DNA of 64,000 bases from JAUMBM01 sp964441755 (GCA_964441755.1 CAYTVG010000008.1:124001-188000); one strand, 5' to 3'; counted from the first letter of the stretch, positions 17,727 through 26,826 are shown. Program-made: numbers and translations. Notes: a model not told the origin generated them from the sequence alone.

Positions 17727-18794
17727 TTATTCATCATCATTTATCAACCGCTGAATTCGCATGAGGCGGTAGTAAAGACCGCCAATCCATACGCCCAGCA
17801 ATGTCCATCCAATGATAGCCGGGTAGAATACCATGCGCATGGTATTGTCCAGGTCTTCTCCTCCCAGCGCAGGGTTTCCGCCGTTGCCGGGGTGCAGACT
17901 ATCGGTGAGTCTGGGCAATACGTAGATGAGCGGAATCATGGCTGCAAAAGCAAAAATATTATACACAGCCGCAACACGAGCCTTGCGTTCCTGATCGGGA
18001 AAAGCAGCCCGCAGCACAAAGTAGGCAAAATAAATCAGGAGTGAAATGAGGGTAGTAAACTGCTTGATGTCCCAGCTCCAATACTGCCCCCAAGTGTGTT
18101 TGGCCCATATGGCACCTGTCAATAACCCAAGGATACCATACAGCAGTCCGACCGTTGTCAATGCCGCTGCCTTCTCATCTGCCTGTGGATCCGATCTTTT
18201 CAGGTAGCGGATGCTGTAGGTGAGCGCTCCAATAAACAACAATACCATTGCCAGCCACAGAGATACATGAAAGTAGGTATTGCGTATGGTCTCGGCCAGG
18301 ATGCTGCGAAAAGGAAAGTGCATACCGGGTGTCTCATGCAGCTTGTCTATGTTGTCATTTTTCCAAAGCTGCTGCCCCAGGGAGGTGTTGATGCTGTCCT
18401 GCGTAATCTGAATGGCTACAGGGCGCACAAAGGCACCATCCTGTTCATTATCAATAACGAGGCTAAAGTCCTGCACTTTGCGGTCAGTTGGCAGGCAGGC
18501 AGGCATATTGAACAGGGCCGACACTTTTGTTTCACTCAAAGCATGAATTTTTTCAGCGGCTAAGGCTCTTCCCTCGTCGAGCTTGAGCCATACACGCTGA
18601 TTTGCCTGTGCTGATAAAAAGTGTGTATTATAGCCTTCCACCTGCAGCAGCACCTGCTCTCCCGTACGCCCGTTGACTGGTGTAACAGACGTAATCCCGG
18701 GTTTTAGCGGTACCAATAGACCTGCGGTGTGCGCATACACCAATAGTATGACTGCCAGTATCTTCCACCAGCGCTGTTTTAATAGTTTATCCAT
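17727..18794 (-). CDS. ccmC: Cytochrome c maturation protein CcmC with N-terminal periplasmic domain
   Basis: The 355-residue protein is considerably longer than CcmC (~220-250). Helix 1 (about 11-29) is followed by about 140 residues predicted periplasmic, with an IPT/TIG-like start (PGITSVTPVNGRTGEQV). The CcmC core follows, with about five more helices. The tryptophan-rich WWD-type motif is WGQYWSWDIKQ (residues 235-245), with His residues nearby (H176, H233) as candidate haem ligands. CcmC loads haem onto CcmE in the periplasm. ccmB lies upstream and ccmD downstream on the same strand. The extra domain may recruit a partner; this is inference. Confidence 0.9.
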   Translation of the reverse strand: MDKLLKQRWWKILAVILLVYAHTAGLLVPLKPGITSVTPVNGRTGEQVLLQVEGYNTHFLSAQANQRVWLKLDEGRALAAEKIHALSETKVSALFNMPACLPTDRKVQDFSLVIDNEQDGAFVRPVAIQITQDSINTSLGQQLWKNDNIDKLHETPGMHFPFRSILAETIRNTYFHVSLWLAMVLLFIGALTYSIRYLKRSDPQADEKAAALTTVGLLYGILGLLTGAIWAKHTWGQYWSWDIKQFTTLISLLIYFAYFVLRAAFPDQERKARVAAVYNIFAFAAMIPLIYVLPRLTDSLHPGNGGNPALGGEDLDNTMRMVFYPAIIGWTLLGVWIGGLYYRLMRIQRLINDDE

Positions 18795-18831
18795 GTGCAG
18801 ACTTCATTCGTATGTGCATACTGTTTGCTTG

Positions 18832-19491
18832 CTAATCGCGCCATAAAAAAGGGAACAGAACAAGGGCTACTGCCAGGAGGCTCAAATCAATGGCTACTAA
18901 TATGGCAATATCGCCATCAATGGTTGTGTCCGTCATCAGTCCCAGTGCGTTGGCGCTGATGCGGACAAGCGTCAGCAGAATGGGAATGATGAGCGGGAAT
19001 CCCAGCACCGCCATAAGGGTGGCGCTGTTCTGCGTCTTGGCAGCAATGGCCGCTATAAATGTGAGGGTTATAGACATGCCTACACTGCCAAGCAGGATTA
19101 TGGACACAAACAAACCTGTATTGCGCACAGGATTGGTCGTCAATAACGATAGCAGCGCCCAGCTGAGCATACTCAAACCCGCCAGTAGCAGGGTGTTGTA
19201 TATCATTTTAGCCACCAAAAGCGCAGCCGGGTTGACCAGGGTGTAATAATACAACTGTCGCTGGCTGCTCTCCTGAACAAAGCTTTTTACAACAGCACTA
19301 ATGGCCGCAAATAGCACCAATACCCAATAGATGGCATTCCATACCATAGGCTCTAACCTGACCAGCGCACTGTAAGCAACCACAACGCTGGATAGTACAT
19401 ACAGCACTATCCCTCCCAGGGCATATTGGGTGCGCAACTCCAGCAACAGGTCGCGATGGATCAGCCGTATAGTCTCCTGCCAAAAATTCAT
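18832..19491 (-). CDS. ccmB: Haem exporter permease CcmB
   Basis: A 219-residue membrane protein with six predicted helices, the normal size for CcmB. It would pair with a CcmA ATPase, which is not encoded beside it here. The first ~20 residues (MNFWQETIRLIHRDLLLELR) match the cytoplasmic start of the CcmB family, and internal segments such as SFVQESSQRQLYYYT are characteristic. It is the first gene of ccmB-ccmC-ccmD-gdhA. A -7 box ends four bases before the ATG, so the transcript may be leaderless. Confidence 0.9.
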   Translation of the reverse strand: MNFWQETIRLIHRDLLLELRTQYALGGIVLYVLSSVVVAYSALVRLEPMVWNAIYWVLVLFAAISAVVKSFVQESSQRQLYYYTLVNPAALLVAKMIYNTLLLAGLSMLSWALLSLLTTNPVRNTGLFVSIILLGSVGMSITLTFIAAIAAKTQNSATLMAVLGFPLIIPILLTLVRISANALGLMTDTTIDGDIAILVAIDLSLLAVALVLFPFLWRD

Positions 19492-19495
19492 GCCG

Positions 19496-19503
19496 CAAAT
19501 TTA
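19496..19503 (-). promoter_or_regulatory. -7 box immediately before ccmB
   Basis: TAAATTTG on the minus strand matches TAnnTTTG and ends 4 nt before the ccmB ATG. A transcript from it would have almost no leader. No clear -33 TTTG is seen. Confidence 0.4.
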
Positions 19504-19776
19504 CAGGCTTTTTGCGCAATTCAGCTACATTTTTAGCACGGGCTCAAAATGTGACAAGCAGCAGATAATACAGGCTCAACCTGCTGCGTAGGGCTGTTCA
19601 TGGCTATACGTGGAAGCATGTGTGCATTGATACCAGCTTTTTTGCTGCTTATTAATTATCTTTATGGCGGCAATCAGCTGCTCAATGGCTGCGGCAACGT
19701 CTGTATGCCTGGTCCTACAACATTGGGGTGAGTAAACAGCTGATAATATCTGCGCTGACGTATACGTTACTGTAGT

Positions 19777-20997
19777 ATGAAAAATGAACTCCTCCCTTCC
19801 ATAAAGACCTGGCTGTCCATATCTTGTGTCAGTCTTCTTCTAAGCATCCCTTCAGCTGTCGGGGCTTCGGCAGATCCTGCTTACTATAAGGCCCCTGCCA
19901 AAAATGGTGATGGCGTATTGTCGCTGATGCGACGGTATCAACTGGCTGACTTCAGCTGTAATATTGAACGGTTCTACGAACTCAACAGGCTTTCCCGCAA
20001 TGCTGCTCTGTTGGCGGGCAGAGAGTATCTCTTGCCTATACTTATCTATGAGTTTAACGGACAAAGTATTCGGTCTACCATTGGTGTCGACAATTGGGAA
20101 ATGGCGCTTGCTATACAACGCTATAATGAAGAAATGCTCAGCAGCGGGCACCGAAGCCAGTCTTATAGGGATGACAGGCAGCTCTGGGTTCCGCATCATG
20201 CTTTGTACTGTGCTGCCGAAACAGTGCCTGTACCTCCTCCTTCCAATAATCTGATTGCAGCACCGACCAACCGTACTTTTCCCATTTTTGGCAATGAATA
20301 CGCGTATGTGCCGCTGTTGAGTTCTCAGCTGTCCGGACAGGTTTTTTACATCTCTGCAGGCCATGGCGGGCCGGATCCCGGGGCTATAGGGCACAGAGAC
20401 GGCAACCGTCTCTGTGAAGATGAATATGCTTATGACGTTGCTCTCCGGCTTTGCCGACAGCTGTTGGCGCATGGGGCAACGGCCTACATGATCATCAGGG
20501 ATAAAAATGATGGTATTCGCAATGAGCAGTTTTTGGTTTGCGATGAAGATGAAGTTCAGTGGGGAGACCAGCCGATAAATCTTAGCCAGCGCGTCCGACT
20601 CACGGAACGCTCCGATATCATCAACGATCTGTATCGAAAGCATCAGGCGCTGGGTGCACGCCGCCAGGTGGCTCTAATGATTCACGTAGACTCCAGGTCA
20701 GTCAGTGAACAGACGGATTTGTTTTTCTATCATCAGGAAAACAGCGAACTAAGCCAGCGCATGGCGCAGCGAATGCATCAGACAATGGCATCCAAGTATG
20801 CTCGCTATCAGGCCAATCGTGGATATCAGGGTACGGTCAGTACCCGCAACCTGCACATGCTGCGCGAGTGTCTGCCAACTTCTGTGTATATAGAACTGGC
20901 CAATATTCGCAATTCCTCTGATCAGCGTCGAATTATTCAGACGCGCAATCGCCAACTGCTGGCTGATTGGTTATTTGAAGGTTTACTGGAGCGGTAG
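19777..20997 (+). CDS. N-acetylmuramoyl-L-alanine amidase (Amidase_3)
   Basis: A 406-residue secreted protein with a signal peptide (about 1-30). The C-terminal half is an Amidase_3 catalytic domain: zinc ligands in ISAGHGGPDPGAIG (His), EDEYAYDVALRL (Glu), MIHVDSRS (His) and the catalytic Glu in VYIELANI. The usual SIHANS is changed to MIHVDS. The N-terminal half (about 30-190) lacks a clear domain but contains a LysM-like short run. The enzyme should cut the amide bond between muramic acid and the stem peptide in the periplasm. A second amidase is encoded at 42085-43281. Confidence 0.88.
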   Translation: MKNELLPSIKTWLSISCVSLLLSIPSAVGASADPAYYKAPAKNGDGVLSLMRRYQLADFSCNIERFYELNRLSRNAALLAGREYLLPILIYEFNGQSIRSTIGVDNWEMALAIQRYNEEMLSSGHRSQSYRDDRQLWVPHHALYCAAETVPVPPPSNNLIAAPTNRTFPIFGNEYAYVPLLSSQLSGQVFYISAGHGGPDPGAIGHRDGNRLCEDEYAYDVALRLCRQLLAHGATAYMIIRDKNDGIRNEQFLVCDEDEVQWGDQPINLSQRVRLTERSDIINDLYRKHQALGARRQVALMIHVDSRSVSEQTDLFFYHQENSELSQRMAQRMHQTMASKYARYQANRGYQGTVSTRNLHMLRECLPTSVYIELANIRNSSDQRRIIQTRNRQLLADWLFEGLLER

Positions 20998-21030
20998 TGA
21001 ATAATTGAAAAAATGGCTCTGCGCACTTGC

Positions 21031-21972
21031 CTAGCCTTTATTTTCTCTGCCAAAAAGATCTTTACTACGCGTGTCGAGTATGGGCTTGGGGGTGGGCGCC
21101 TTGTCCATCCCTTCGGTCGGCAGCTGGTCAATGTAGCGCCAGCGCTGATTTTTCCAGAAATAAGCCTCGTAGGTGCCATCCGGCACGTACAGGGTACGGC
21201 CATCCGGGCCGCCAATTTCCATAAGATGATCAAATACGATCATGCCAAGCTCATCGTCATAGTTGCATCGCACGGACGCATCGGCAGAGTATTCAAGTAC
21301 AATTCGGTTTTTGTAAAAAGCCTTATTGTCGGGCGTCTGATGTGCAAAAACAGCCGCCCCGAAAACAGGCTGCCCATTTTCGAATGTCAGTACATCAATC
21401 ACTTTTCGTTTCGCAAAGAACTCAAATCCGTCAAAACCAAAAAGCAGCCAGGCGGGCTTGCCGTCGGGCATGGTCGTTGCCAGCAGGCGGTAGTAAACAG
21501 CTCCGTACCAGCGGTCGGCAGTCAGCCGCTGTTGCGTAAGGTCTGCATCCGTCAGCTCAAACGAACGGTCAATTAGGGGGTACATTTTCAGGGACTCTTG
21601 ATTCATCTGTATGGCACCGTAGTAACGGTACTCATTTTCGTTGACGTAGAGCTGCCATGTGAATATTCGGAATGTACTGTCGGGTGGGTATAATACGGAT
21701 ATGTTTTGAAGTTGCTGGAATGTGTAGGAGAACGAATTGGGCACCCTGAGGCAGCGGACAAGGGTCGTAATAAGACTTTTACAGGCAACAAAGCGGTTGT
21801 CTGCAATGGAGTCGTTGATGACAGCGTAGGAAAGCACGCCCAGCGTGTCTTCAATAGCACTGATCCGGGCTGTCGCTTCTGCAGACAGGGGGCTGGCTTT
21901 TTGTGCCTGCAAACGAAGACTCGATGCAACAAGCAGACAGATTAGCAACAGATAGCTCAGCGTTGTTTTCAT
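21031..21972 (-). CDS. Secreted protein of unknown function
   Basis: A 313-residue protein with a clear signal peptide (about 1-23, cleavage after LQAQ). I recognise no catalytic motif. The mature part alternates short hydrophobic strands and aromatic-rich stretches (WYGAVYYRLL, WLLFGFDGFEFFAKRK), consistent with a beta-rich periplasmic or surface protein. It ends in a charged tail (TRSKDLFGRENKG) and lacks a T9SS sorting domain. It converges on the amidase gene with 33 bp between stops and no clear terminator. Probably a conserved Bacteroidota hypothetical protein; function unknown. Confidence 0.75.
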   Translation of the reverse strand: MKTTLSYLLLICLLVASSLRLQAQKASPLSAEATARISAIEDTLGVLSYAVINDSIADNRFVACKSLITTLVRCLRVPNSFSYTFQQLQNISVLYPPDSTFRIFTWQLYVNENEYRYYGAIQMNQESLKMYPLIDRSFELTDADLTQQRLTADRWYGAVYYRLLATTMPDGKPAWLLFGFDGFEFFAKRKVIDVLTFENGQPVFGAAVFAHQTPDNKAFYKNRIVLEYSADASVRCNYDDELGMIVFDHLMEIGGPDGRTLYVPDGTYEAYFWKNQRWRYIDQLPTEGMDKAPTPKPILDTRSKDLFGRENKG

Positions 21973-22160
21973 ATGGCTCGTTCGTTGTTGGATGGATTCA
22001 GCTCAAAGCATTAACGTCTTTGATAACGCATCATTGCAGCAAAAGTTATTTTTTAGTAGCCCGAAGGTATATTATTACCATCTGACTGTTCGCAGGCTGA
22101 AAATTTAATGCGAACTTTGCCCCGCTTTTGGCAGAAGTGAAAAGCTTACTTATAGCGAAG

Positions 22161-23477
22161 ATGAAAACAAAAAAACTTAGCCGCGATAAAGTCAATGTCA
22201 TCACACTCGGATGCTCCAAAAATTTGGTTGATTCCGAAAACCTGATCACACAACTTAGGGGCAATGATTATCAGGTCGTGCACGACAGCAACGAAGAGGA
22301 TGCTAATATTGTCATTATCAATACATGTGGATTCATCGATCTGGCCAAGCAGGAATCCATCGATACCATCCTGGAATATGCTGCGCGCAAACAAGAGGGC
22401 GATATCGAAAAATTGTACGTCACGGGTTGCCTGAGCCAACGCTATAAGGACGATCTTGAACAGGAAATTCCCGAAGTAGATGCTTACTTCGGTACGCTGG
22501 AGCTGCCGTCCTTGCTCGCCCGTTTACAGGCTGATTATAAGCACGAACTGATCGGCGAACGGGTGCTTACGACCCCCATGCATTATGCATATCTCAAAAT
22601 TTCTGAAGGTTGTAACAGAACATGTTCTTTTTGTGCTATACCGCTGATGCGTGGGAAGCACCAGAGCCGGCCTATCGAGGCGCTGGTAGCCGAGGCAGGT
22701 CATCTGGCTAGAAGAGGAGTCAAGGAGCTTATCCTGATTGCACAGGAACTAACCTACTACGGACTGGATCTCTACAAGGAGCGTCGGCTCGCAGATCTGC
22801 TGCATGCACTGGCCGATGTGGAAGGAATCGAGTGGATTCGCCTGCACTATGCTTACCCCAGCAAGTTTCCGCTGGAGGTGTTTGATGTGATGGCTGTCCG
22901 CCCCCAAATATGCAATTATCTGGATATGCCTTTGCAGCATGCCAGCAATACAGTGCTCGATCGTATGCGGCGGCAAATTACCAGAGAGGAAACTGCAGAG
23001 CTCATCCGCTACGCCCGGGAAAAAGTGCCGGGGATTGCTATCAGAACTACTATGCTGGTGGGTTTCCCGGGTGAGACCGAAGCCGAATTTGAAGAATTGT
23101 GCGAATTTATTCGCGAGATGAAGTTCGATCGTCTGGGAGTATTCCAATACAGCCATGAAGAGGATACCCGTGCGTACGAACTTCAGGATGATGTGCCTGC
23201 GGAGCTCAAGGCAGAAAGAGCAGCGAAGCTGATGGCCATTCAGCAGGAAATCAGCGAAGCAGCCAATCAGGCTAAGGTGGGTAGTACCTTTCGTGTGTTG
23301 TTTGATCGCAAAGAAGGGGGCTACTTCGTCGGCCGCACAGAGGCTGACAGCCCGGAGGTGGACAATGAAGTCCTGGTATCCGCGGCAGAGCACTATGTCC
23401 GCATTGGCGATTTCGCAGAGGTTACTATCACCGGTGCCATGGAATACGATCTATTCGGTTATGTCAGCGCTGATTAA
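22161..23477 (+). CDS. rimO: Ribosomal protein S12 methylthiotransferase RimO
   Basis: A 438-residue radical SAM enzyme that methylthiolates the conserved Asp of ribosomal protein S12. The N-terminal UPF0004 domain holds the auxiliary cluster Cys residues (LGCSKN, NTCGF, VTGCLSQ). The radical SAM motif is CNRTCSFC, followed by IPLMRGKHQSRP, which is typical of RimO rather than MiaB. A C-terminal TRAM-type domain closes the protein. ATG 22161 (MKTKKLS) was chosen over the in-frame start at 22128. Divergent from the 21031-21972 gene. Confidence 0.95.
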   Translation: MKTKKLSRDKVNVITLGCSKNLVDSENLITQLRGNDYQVVHDSNEEDANIVIINTCGFIDLAKQESIDTILEYAARKQEGDIEKLYVTGCLSQRYKDDLEQEIPEVDAYFGTLELPSLLARLQADYKHELIGERVLTTPMHYAYLKISEGCNRTCSFCAIPLMRGKHQSRPIEALVAEAGHLARRGVKELILIAQELTYYGLDLYKERRLADLLHALADVEGIEWIRLHYAYPSKFPLEVFDVMAVRPQICNYLDMPLQHASNTVLDRMRRQITREETAELIRYAREKVPGIAIRTTMLVGFPGETEAEFEELCEFIREMKFDRLGVFQYSHEEDTRAYELQDDVPAELKAERAAKLMAIQQEISEAANQAKVGSTFRVLFDRKEGGYFVGRTEADSPEVDNEVLVSAAEHYVRIGDFAEVTITGAMEYDLFGYVSAD

Positions 23478-23534
23478 TAGTGGCTTGCTCGGCTGAGATG
23501 GGTAGCGACTGCTTGCAGCAGCTTTTCGTGTCCT

Positions 23535-24398
23535 TCAGTCTATCTCAGCAGCGTGTACATGTGTGTTGATGTAGTTTACAACACTTCTGATCGTCTGTTT
23601 GCGTATGCTGCGTTCCAGCTCGCGATCGCGGTGCCGCAAGACATACTGAAATTTAAAAGAAATACTGTCCTTCTCCAGCGCTACGGTCTTGAGGGCATAG
23701 CTGTCCGGTTCGATGTGCATGGCATAGGAACTGACAGCCAGTATAAGGTCGCGTTCCAGCTCTTCAACGGTCTTAAGGGCTTTAATATCCAGATCAAATT
23801 CAATACTGATCCTTCGAATGGCGCCCTTCGTAAAGTTGATGATTTCGCTGGAGTATACCTTGTTATTGGGTATGAAGACAATCTCGTCGTCGTCGTTTAG
23901 CAGCGCCACTTTGGTGAGTGTGAGATCCAGAATTTTACCCTTGTGACCTGCAATCTGCACATAGTCATCAATAGAAATTTCCCCTGAGAAGCTTATAATG
24001 ATACCACTGATGAGTTCTGAGATGTAGTCTTTTGCAATGATAGCAATGGCTGCAGCAACAATACTCAGGGTAGTGAAGAGTGTGCGGTAATCAATACCCC
24101 AAAAGCCAAGGATGGTCATGATGAGGGCACCTGCCTGCAACATATACCAAATATTAGTCAGGCCAATGATGAGGGTATCATGCTCTCCCGGTTTCAAGTT
24201 TTTGCGTCTGCGCCAAATCCAGCTGAGTATCCTCACGACCAGAGCGCTTCCAAATGCAAAAATAAAAAAATTGAGCATCAGATGTAACGGGTGCTGGAAA
24301 GCTACCGGAATGGATAGGAATTCATTGAGCCAGTGGCGTGACAGGTAGATGGCAATTAGTACAATGGTAACAATACCAATGAACCAGGATCGCAGCAT
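23535..24398 (-). CDS. Small-conductance mechanosensitive channel family protein (MscS)
   Basis: A 287-residue protein with about four N-terminal membrane helices and an MscS core. The pore-lining helix region is LSIVAAAIAIIAKDYISEL, followed by the beta domain with GEISIDDYVQIAGHKGKI and FIPNNKVYSSEIINF, which match the MscS signature. The channel would open under membrane tension to relieve hypoosmotic shock. Its start lies 4 bp after the stop of the hydrolase gene, so the two are likely co-transcribed. Confidence 0.9.
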   Translation of the reverse strand: MLRSWFIGIVTIVLIAIYLSRHWLNEFLSIPVAFQHPLHLMLNFFIFAFGSALVVRILSWIWRRRKNLKPGEHDTLIIGLTNIWYMLQAGALIMTILGFWGIDYRTLFTTLSIVAAAIAIIAKDYISELISGIIISFSGEISIDDYVQIAGHKGKILDLTLTKVALLNDDDEIVFIPNNKVYSSEIINFTKGAIRRISIEFDLDIKALKTVEELERDLILAVSSYAMHIEPDSYALKTVALEKDSISFKFQYVLRHRDRELERSIRKQTIRSVVNYINTHVHAAEID

Positions 24399-24401
24399 GA
24401 T

Positions 24402-25328
24402 TTAATAGCTTTTCTGAACAATATTTGCTTGTCGCCAGAACTGGTAGATGATGTCGTGTTCGATAAAGTCATATACCATACTGACCTGACTGATGAGGGG
24501 AAGATAACTCCACTCGTGCTTTCCCTCGCGGAATACTACGTTGTAGTAGGGTGCATCCAATCTGTTGAGCTGAGCCGTTATGGGCTCTGGTCCGTAAAGG
24601 ATTAAGTGACCGGGCTTATCCTCGGCACAGAAATGATGGGAAGCTACGCCATAGGGCACCAAATTATCTTCGGTACCATGAAAGAACAAGCTGGGGACAG
24701 CATTAGTTCTATTGATCTGGCTAGTATCTGCCAGAGCGCCGGCCATACTGATGATGCCTGCATACCGATAGCCCGCAGGCAGCGGGCTGGCCGGGGGGGG
24801 AAGTACTTTCTCAGGCCAGTATACTGCGTGCAAAATAGCTTCCGCACCGGCACTGCTGCCGGCCAGAATTATGCGCAGGCTGTCTTGTCCGGCTCTTTTG
24901 GCTCGCTCCCGAAAAAACTCAGTTGCATCGTATACATCCTCAACAGCGGCTTTGAAGGTTTCCAGCTTTTCTGCAGCCGGACGGTTGCATCCAAATCCTT
25001 TCCCCTTGGCTGTCAGTCGATAGCTAATGCTGGCCGATTGATAGCCAAAGCCAGCCAGCTGCCTGCTGAAGTAACTATTGGCTTCCTCCCTGCGGCTGCC
25101 GCCACTAAATCCCCCTCCGTGGACAAATATGACAAGATATTTATTGCGCAGCGAGTCGGCTGTCGGGTGGTAGTAATCGAGCGCAAGGGTATCCCTACCT
25201 TTAACAGCGTATACCAACTCCTCCATAATAATCGGTACGTCCAACGCACTCTCCTGTGCCTGAAGTACAGGCTGCAGGAAAGACAGAAGCATACAAAGTC
25301 CTGCAACAGACCGGGCGAGCAGTTTCAT
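24402..25328 (-). CDS. Secreted alpha/beta hydrolase (carboxylesterase-like)
   Basis: A 308-residue protein with a signal peptide (about 1-26). The oxyanion-hole motif is FVHGGGFSGGSR, the nucleophile elbow GSSAGAEA, and likely acid and base are the Asp in FHGTEDNLVPYG and the His in EGKHEWSYL. The pattern fits BD-FAE/esterase-lipase hydrolases acting in the periplasm. ATG 25328 was chosen because it starts the signal peptide; an upstream in-frame ATG at 25397 overlaps the thioesterase gene region. It is followed directly by mscS. Confidence 0.88.
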   Translation of the reverse strand: MKLLARSVAGLCMLLSFLQPVLQAQESALDVPIIMEELVYAVKGRDTLALDYYHPTADSLRNKYLVIFVHGGGFSGGSRREEANSYFSRQLAGFGYQSASISYRLTAKGKGFGCNRPAAEKLETFKAAVEDVYDATEFFRERAKRAGQDSLRIILAGSSAGAEAILHAVYWPEKVLPPPASPLPAGYRYAGIISMAGALADTSQINRTNAVPSLFFHGTEDNLVPYGVASHHFCAEDKPGHLILYGPEPITAQLNRLDAPYYNVVFREGKHEWSYLPLISQVSMVYDFIEHDIIYQFWRQANIVQKSY

Positions 25329-25406
25329 ATATGTAGATGCAATTGGTGAAAAAAATAAGCGCTTGCTGTGCAGCAACAACGATGCGACTGCCTCCACAAT
25401 TGCGTG

Positions 25407-26279
25407 TTATGGATTGGTATCCGCCTGTTTTACACGAAGCAGACCCTCTTGACAAACACTTGCCACGAGCTTTCCGTTCCGGTCAAAAATATTTCCCCTC
25501 GTAAAACCACGTGCTCCGGCCGCTGAAGGGCTGTCGATAGCATACAGCAACCAATCATCCATCCTGAAGTCCCGATGAAACCACATGGCATGGTCGAGAC
25601 TCGCCAGCATGACGTCCGTAAAATTACCTGCCAGCCCATGTGGCAACAGGGCAGTGGTCAGCAGATTGTAATCACTGGCGTAAGCAAGGCTTAGCTGATG
25701 CCACTTCTTTTCATCAGTCATCTGTCCTTTGGCCCGCATCCACACATGCCGCACAGGCTCATATTTTTCCCGAATGATCGGATGCTGGAATTCGACAGGC
25801 CTGAACTCCAGGGGGCGCTCCACATCCAGCAATTTCTTCAGACTCGCGGGTAGCATGTGGCCGTATTCTTTGGCAATGTGCTCCCAACTGGGCAGGTTTT
25901 CGGGCGGAGATACTTTGGGCATCGCTATCTGATGGTCCAGTCCTGCTTCCGGCCCGTGAAAGGAAGCCGACAAATTGAATATGGCGCGGCCGTGTTGAAT
26001 TGCTTTGACACTGCGCGTAGTGAAGCTACCCCCGTCGCGTATACGATCAACTTCAAACACTATCGGCGCATTAATGTCGCCCGACAACAGAAAATAGCCA
26101 TGGACGGAGTGGACGTAGCGGTCGGCCGGGGAGGTCTGTATCGCAGCACTGAGCGCCTGTGCGAGCACCTGACCACCAAACACCCTGGAGGAACCTACTT
26201 CCCGGCTACCTCCCCGGAAGAGGTTGACTTCTATCTGCTCCAGTTGCAGATGGTCGATTAAATCTTGGATTGTCTTCAT
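25407..26279 (-). CDS. tesB: Acyl-CoA thioesterase II
   Basis: A 290-residue cytoplasmic double-hotdog enzyme that hydrolyses acyl-CoA to free fatty acid and CoA. TesB features are visible: VFGGQVLAQAL in the first hotdog, VHSVHGYFLLSGD, and in the second hotdog MLASLDHAMWFHRDF with the catalytic Asp. The Gln/Thr partner region is near the C-terminus (SPSAAGARGFTRGNIFDRNG), also typical. A TATCTTTG -7 box ends five bases before the ATG. The hydrolase and mscS genes follow on the same strand after 78 bp. Confidence 0.94.
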   Translation of the reverse strand: MKTIQDLIDHLQLEQIEVNLFRGGSREVGSSRVFGGQVLAQALSAAIQTSPADRYVHSVHGYFLLSGDINAPIVFEVDRIRDGGSFTTRSVKAIQHGRAIFNLSASFHGPEAGLDHQIAMPKVSPPENLPSWEHIAKEYGHMLPASLKKLLDVERPLEFRPVEFQHPIIREKYEPVRHVWMRAKGQMTDEKKWHQLSLAYASDYNLLTTALLPHGLAGNFTDVMLASLDHAMWFHRDFRMDDWLLYAIDSPSAAGARGFTRGNIFDRNGKLVASVCQEGLLRVKQADTNP

Positions 26280-26284
26280 GCCTG

Positions 26285-26292
26285 CAAAGATA
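26285..26292 (-). promoter_or_regulatory. -7 box immediately before tesB
   Basis: TATCTTTG on the minus strand fits TAnnTTTG and ends 5 nt before the tesB ATG, implying a leaderless or nearly leaderless mRNA. No obvious -33 element. Confidence 0.45.
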
Positions 26293-26396
26293 GCGGACGG
26301 GGACGTATAGCGGCCTTATAATCCGTAACTTTCATCGGCTGACCATTGGGCGGACGCAGCCGTATGTTGCTTTTAAAAAAAACAGCCGCAGGTGCG

Positions 26397-26434
26397 AAAC
26401 ACTTTTGGGCGGCACCTGCCGCCCAAAAGTGTTT
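26397..26434. terminator. Long palindrome downstream of the small membrane protein gene
   Basis: A 17-bp perfect stem (AAACACTTTTGGGCGGC, loop ACCT) whose core matches the GGCGGC palindrome family. On the minus strand it lies 37 bp after the stop at 26471 and likely ends that transcript. Confidence 0.7.
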
Positions 26435-26470
26435 TTGGCCAATAAGTTGCTGTATGTCCGGCAGTGCAGG

Positions 26471-26605
26471 CTATATACCCGAATATACCAGATACAACAA
26501 TATCAGCAAGGCCAGCGTGATGGCCACGACAATGCCAAAAAATTTCTTGTTATCGCGTTTGTCGATAGACTGGATGCGCTGTTTTTTCTTTGACTGCGTA
26601 GACAT
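26471..26605 (-). CDS. 44-residue single-span membrane protein
   Basis: An ATG at 26605 opens a 44-codon frame too short for most gene finders. The first half is strongly basic and polar (MSTQSKKKQRIQSIDKRDNK). The second half is one hydrophobic helix (FFGIVVAITLALLILLYLVY) ending SGI. The positive-inside rule predicts a cytoplasmic N-terminus. A TACATTTG box lies 41 bp upstream and a long palindrome 37 bp downstream, so it has its own transcription unit. The function is unknown. The clean charge-then-helix layout and flanking signals argue for a real gene. Confidence 0.65.
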   Translation of the reverse strand: MSTQSKKKQRIQSIDKRDNKKFFGIVVAITLALLILLYLVYSGI

Positions 26606-26646
26606 AGCCTTTGTTTTACTGAATCAAAATTTATTGCTGTTAAGCT

Positions 26647-26654
26647 CAAATGTA
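26647..26654 (-). promoter_or_regulatory. -7 box of the 44-residue membrane protein gene
   Basis: TACATTTG on the minus strand matches TAnnTTTG, 41 bp upstream of ATG 26605. A TTG lies about 14 bp further upstream. Confidence 0.45.
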
Positions 26655-26826
26655 AGCATCCTTTTGGACAATTGAAATATTTTTGACCATTTTCCGATTG
26701 ATCTGCAGAAGCAAATACTTCTTCGCTTCGGGAGGCCCGACTCAAATACGATATCGCTGCGGTCACAGCCAAACAGGCGTAAAGCACCGCCAAGGGGTCG
26801 GCACCATGGCCCGGGTGCAGCTTTAT

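Noticed and set aside
19852..20643. 263-codon frame antisense to the amidase gene
   Set aside because: Shadow of the amidase; no domain and no start context.
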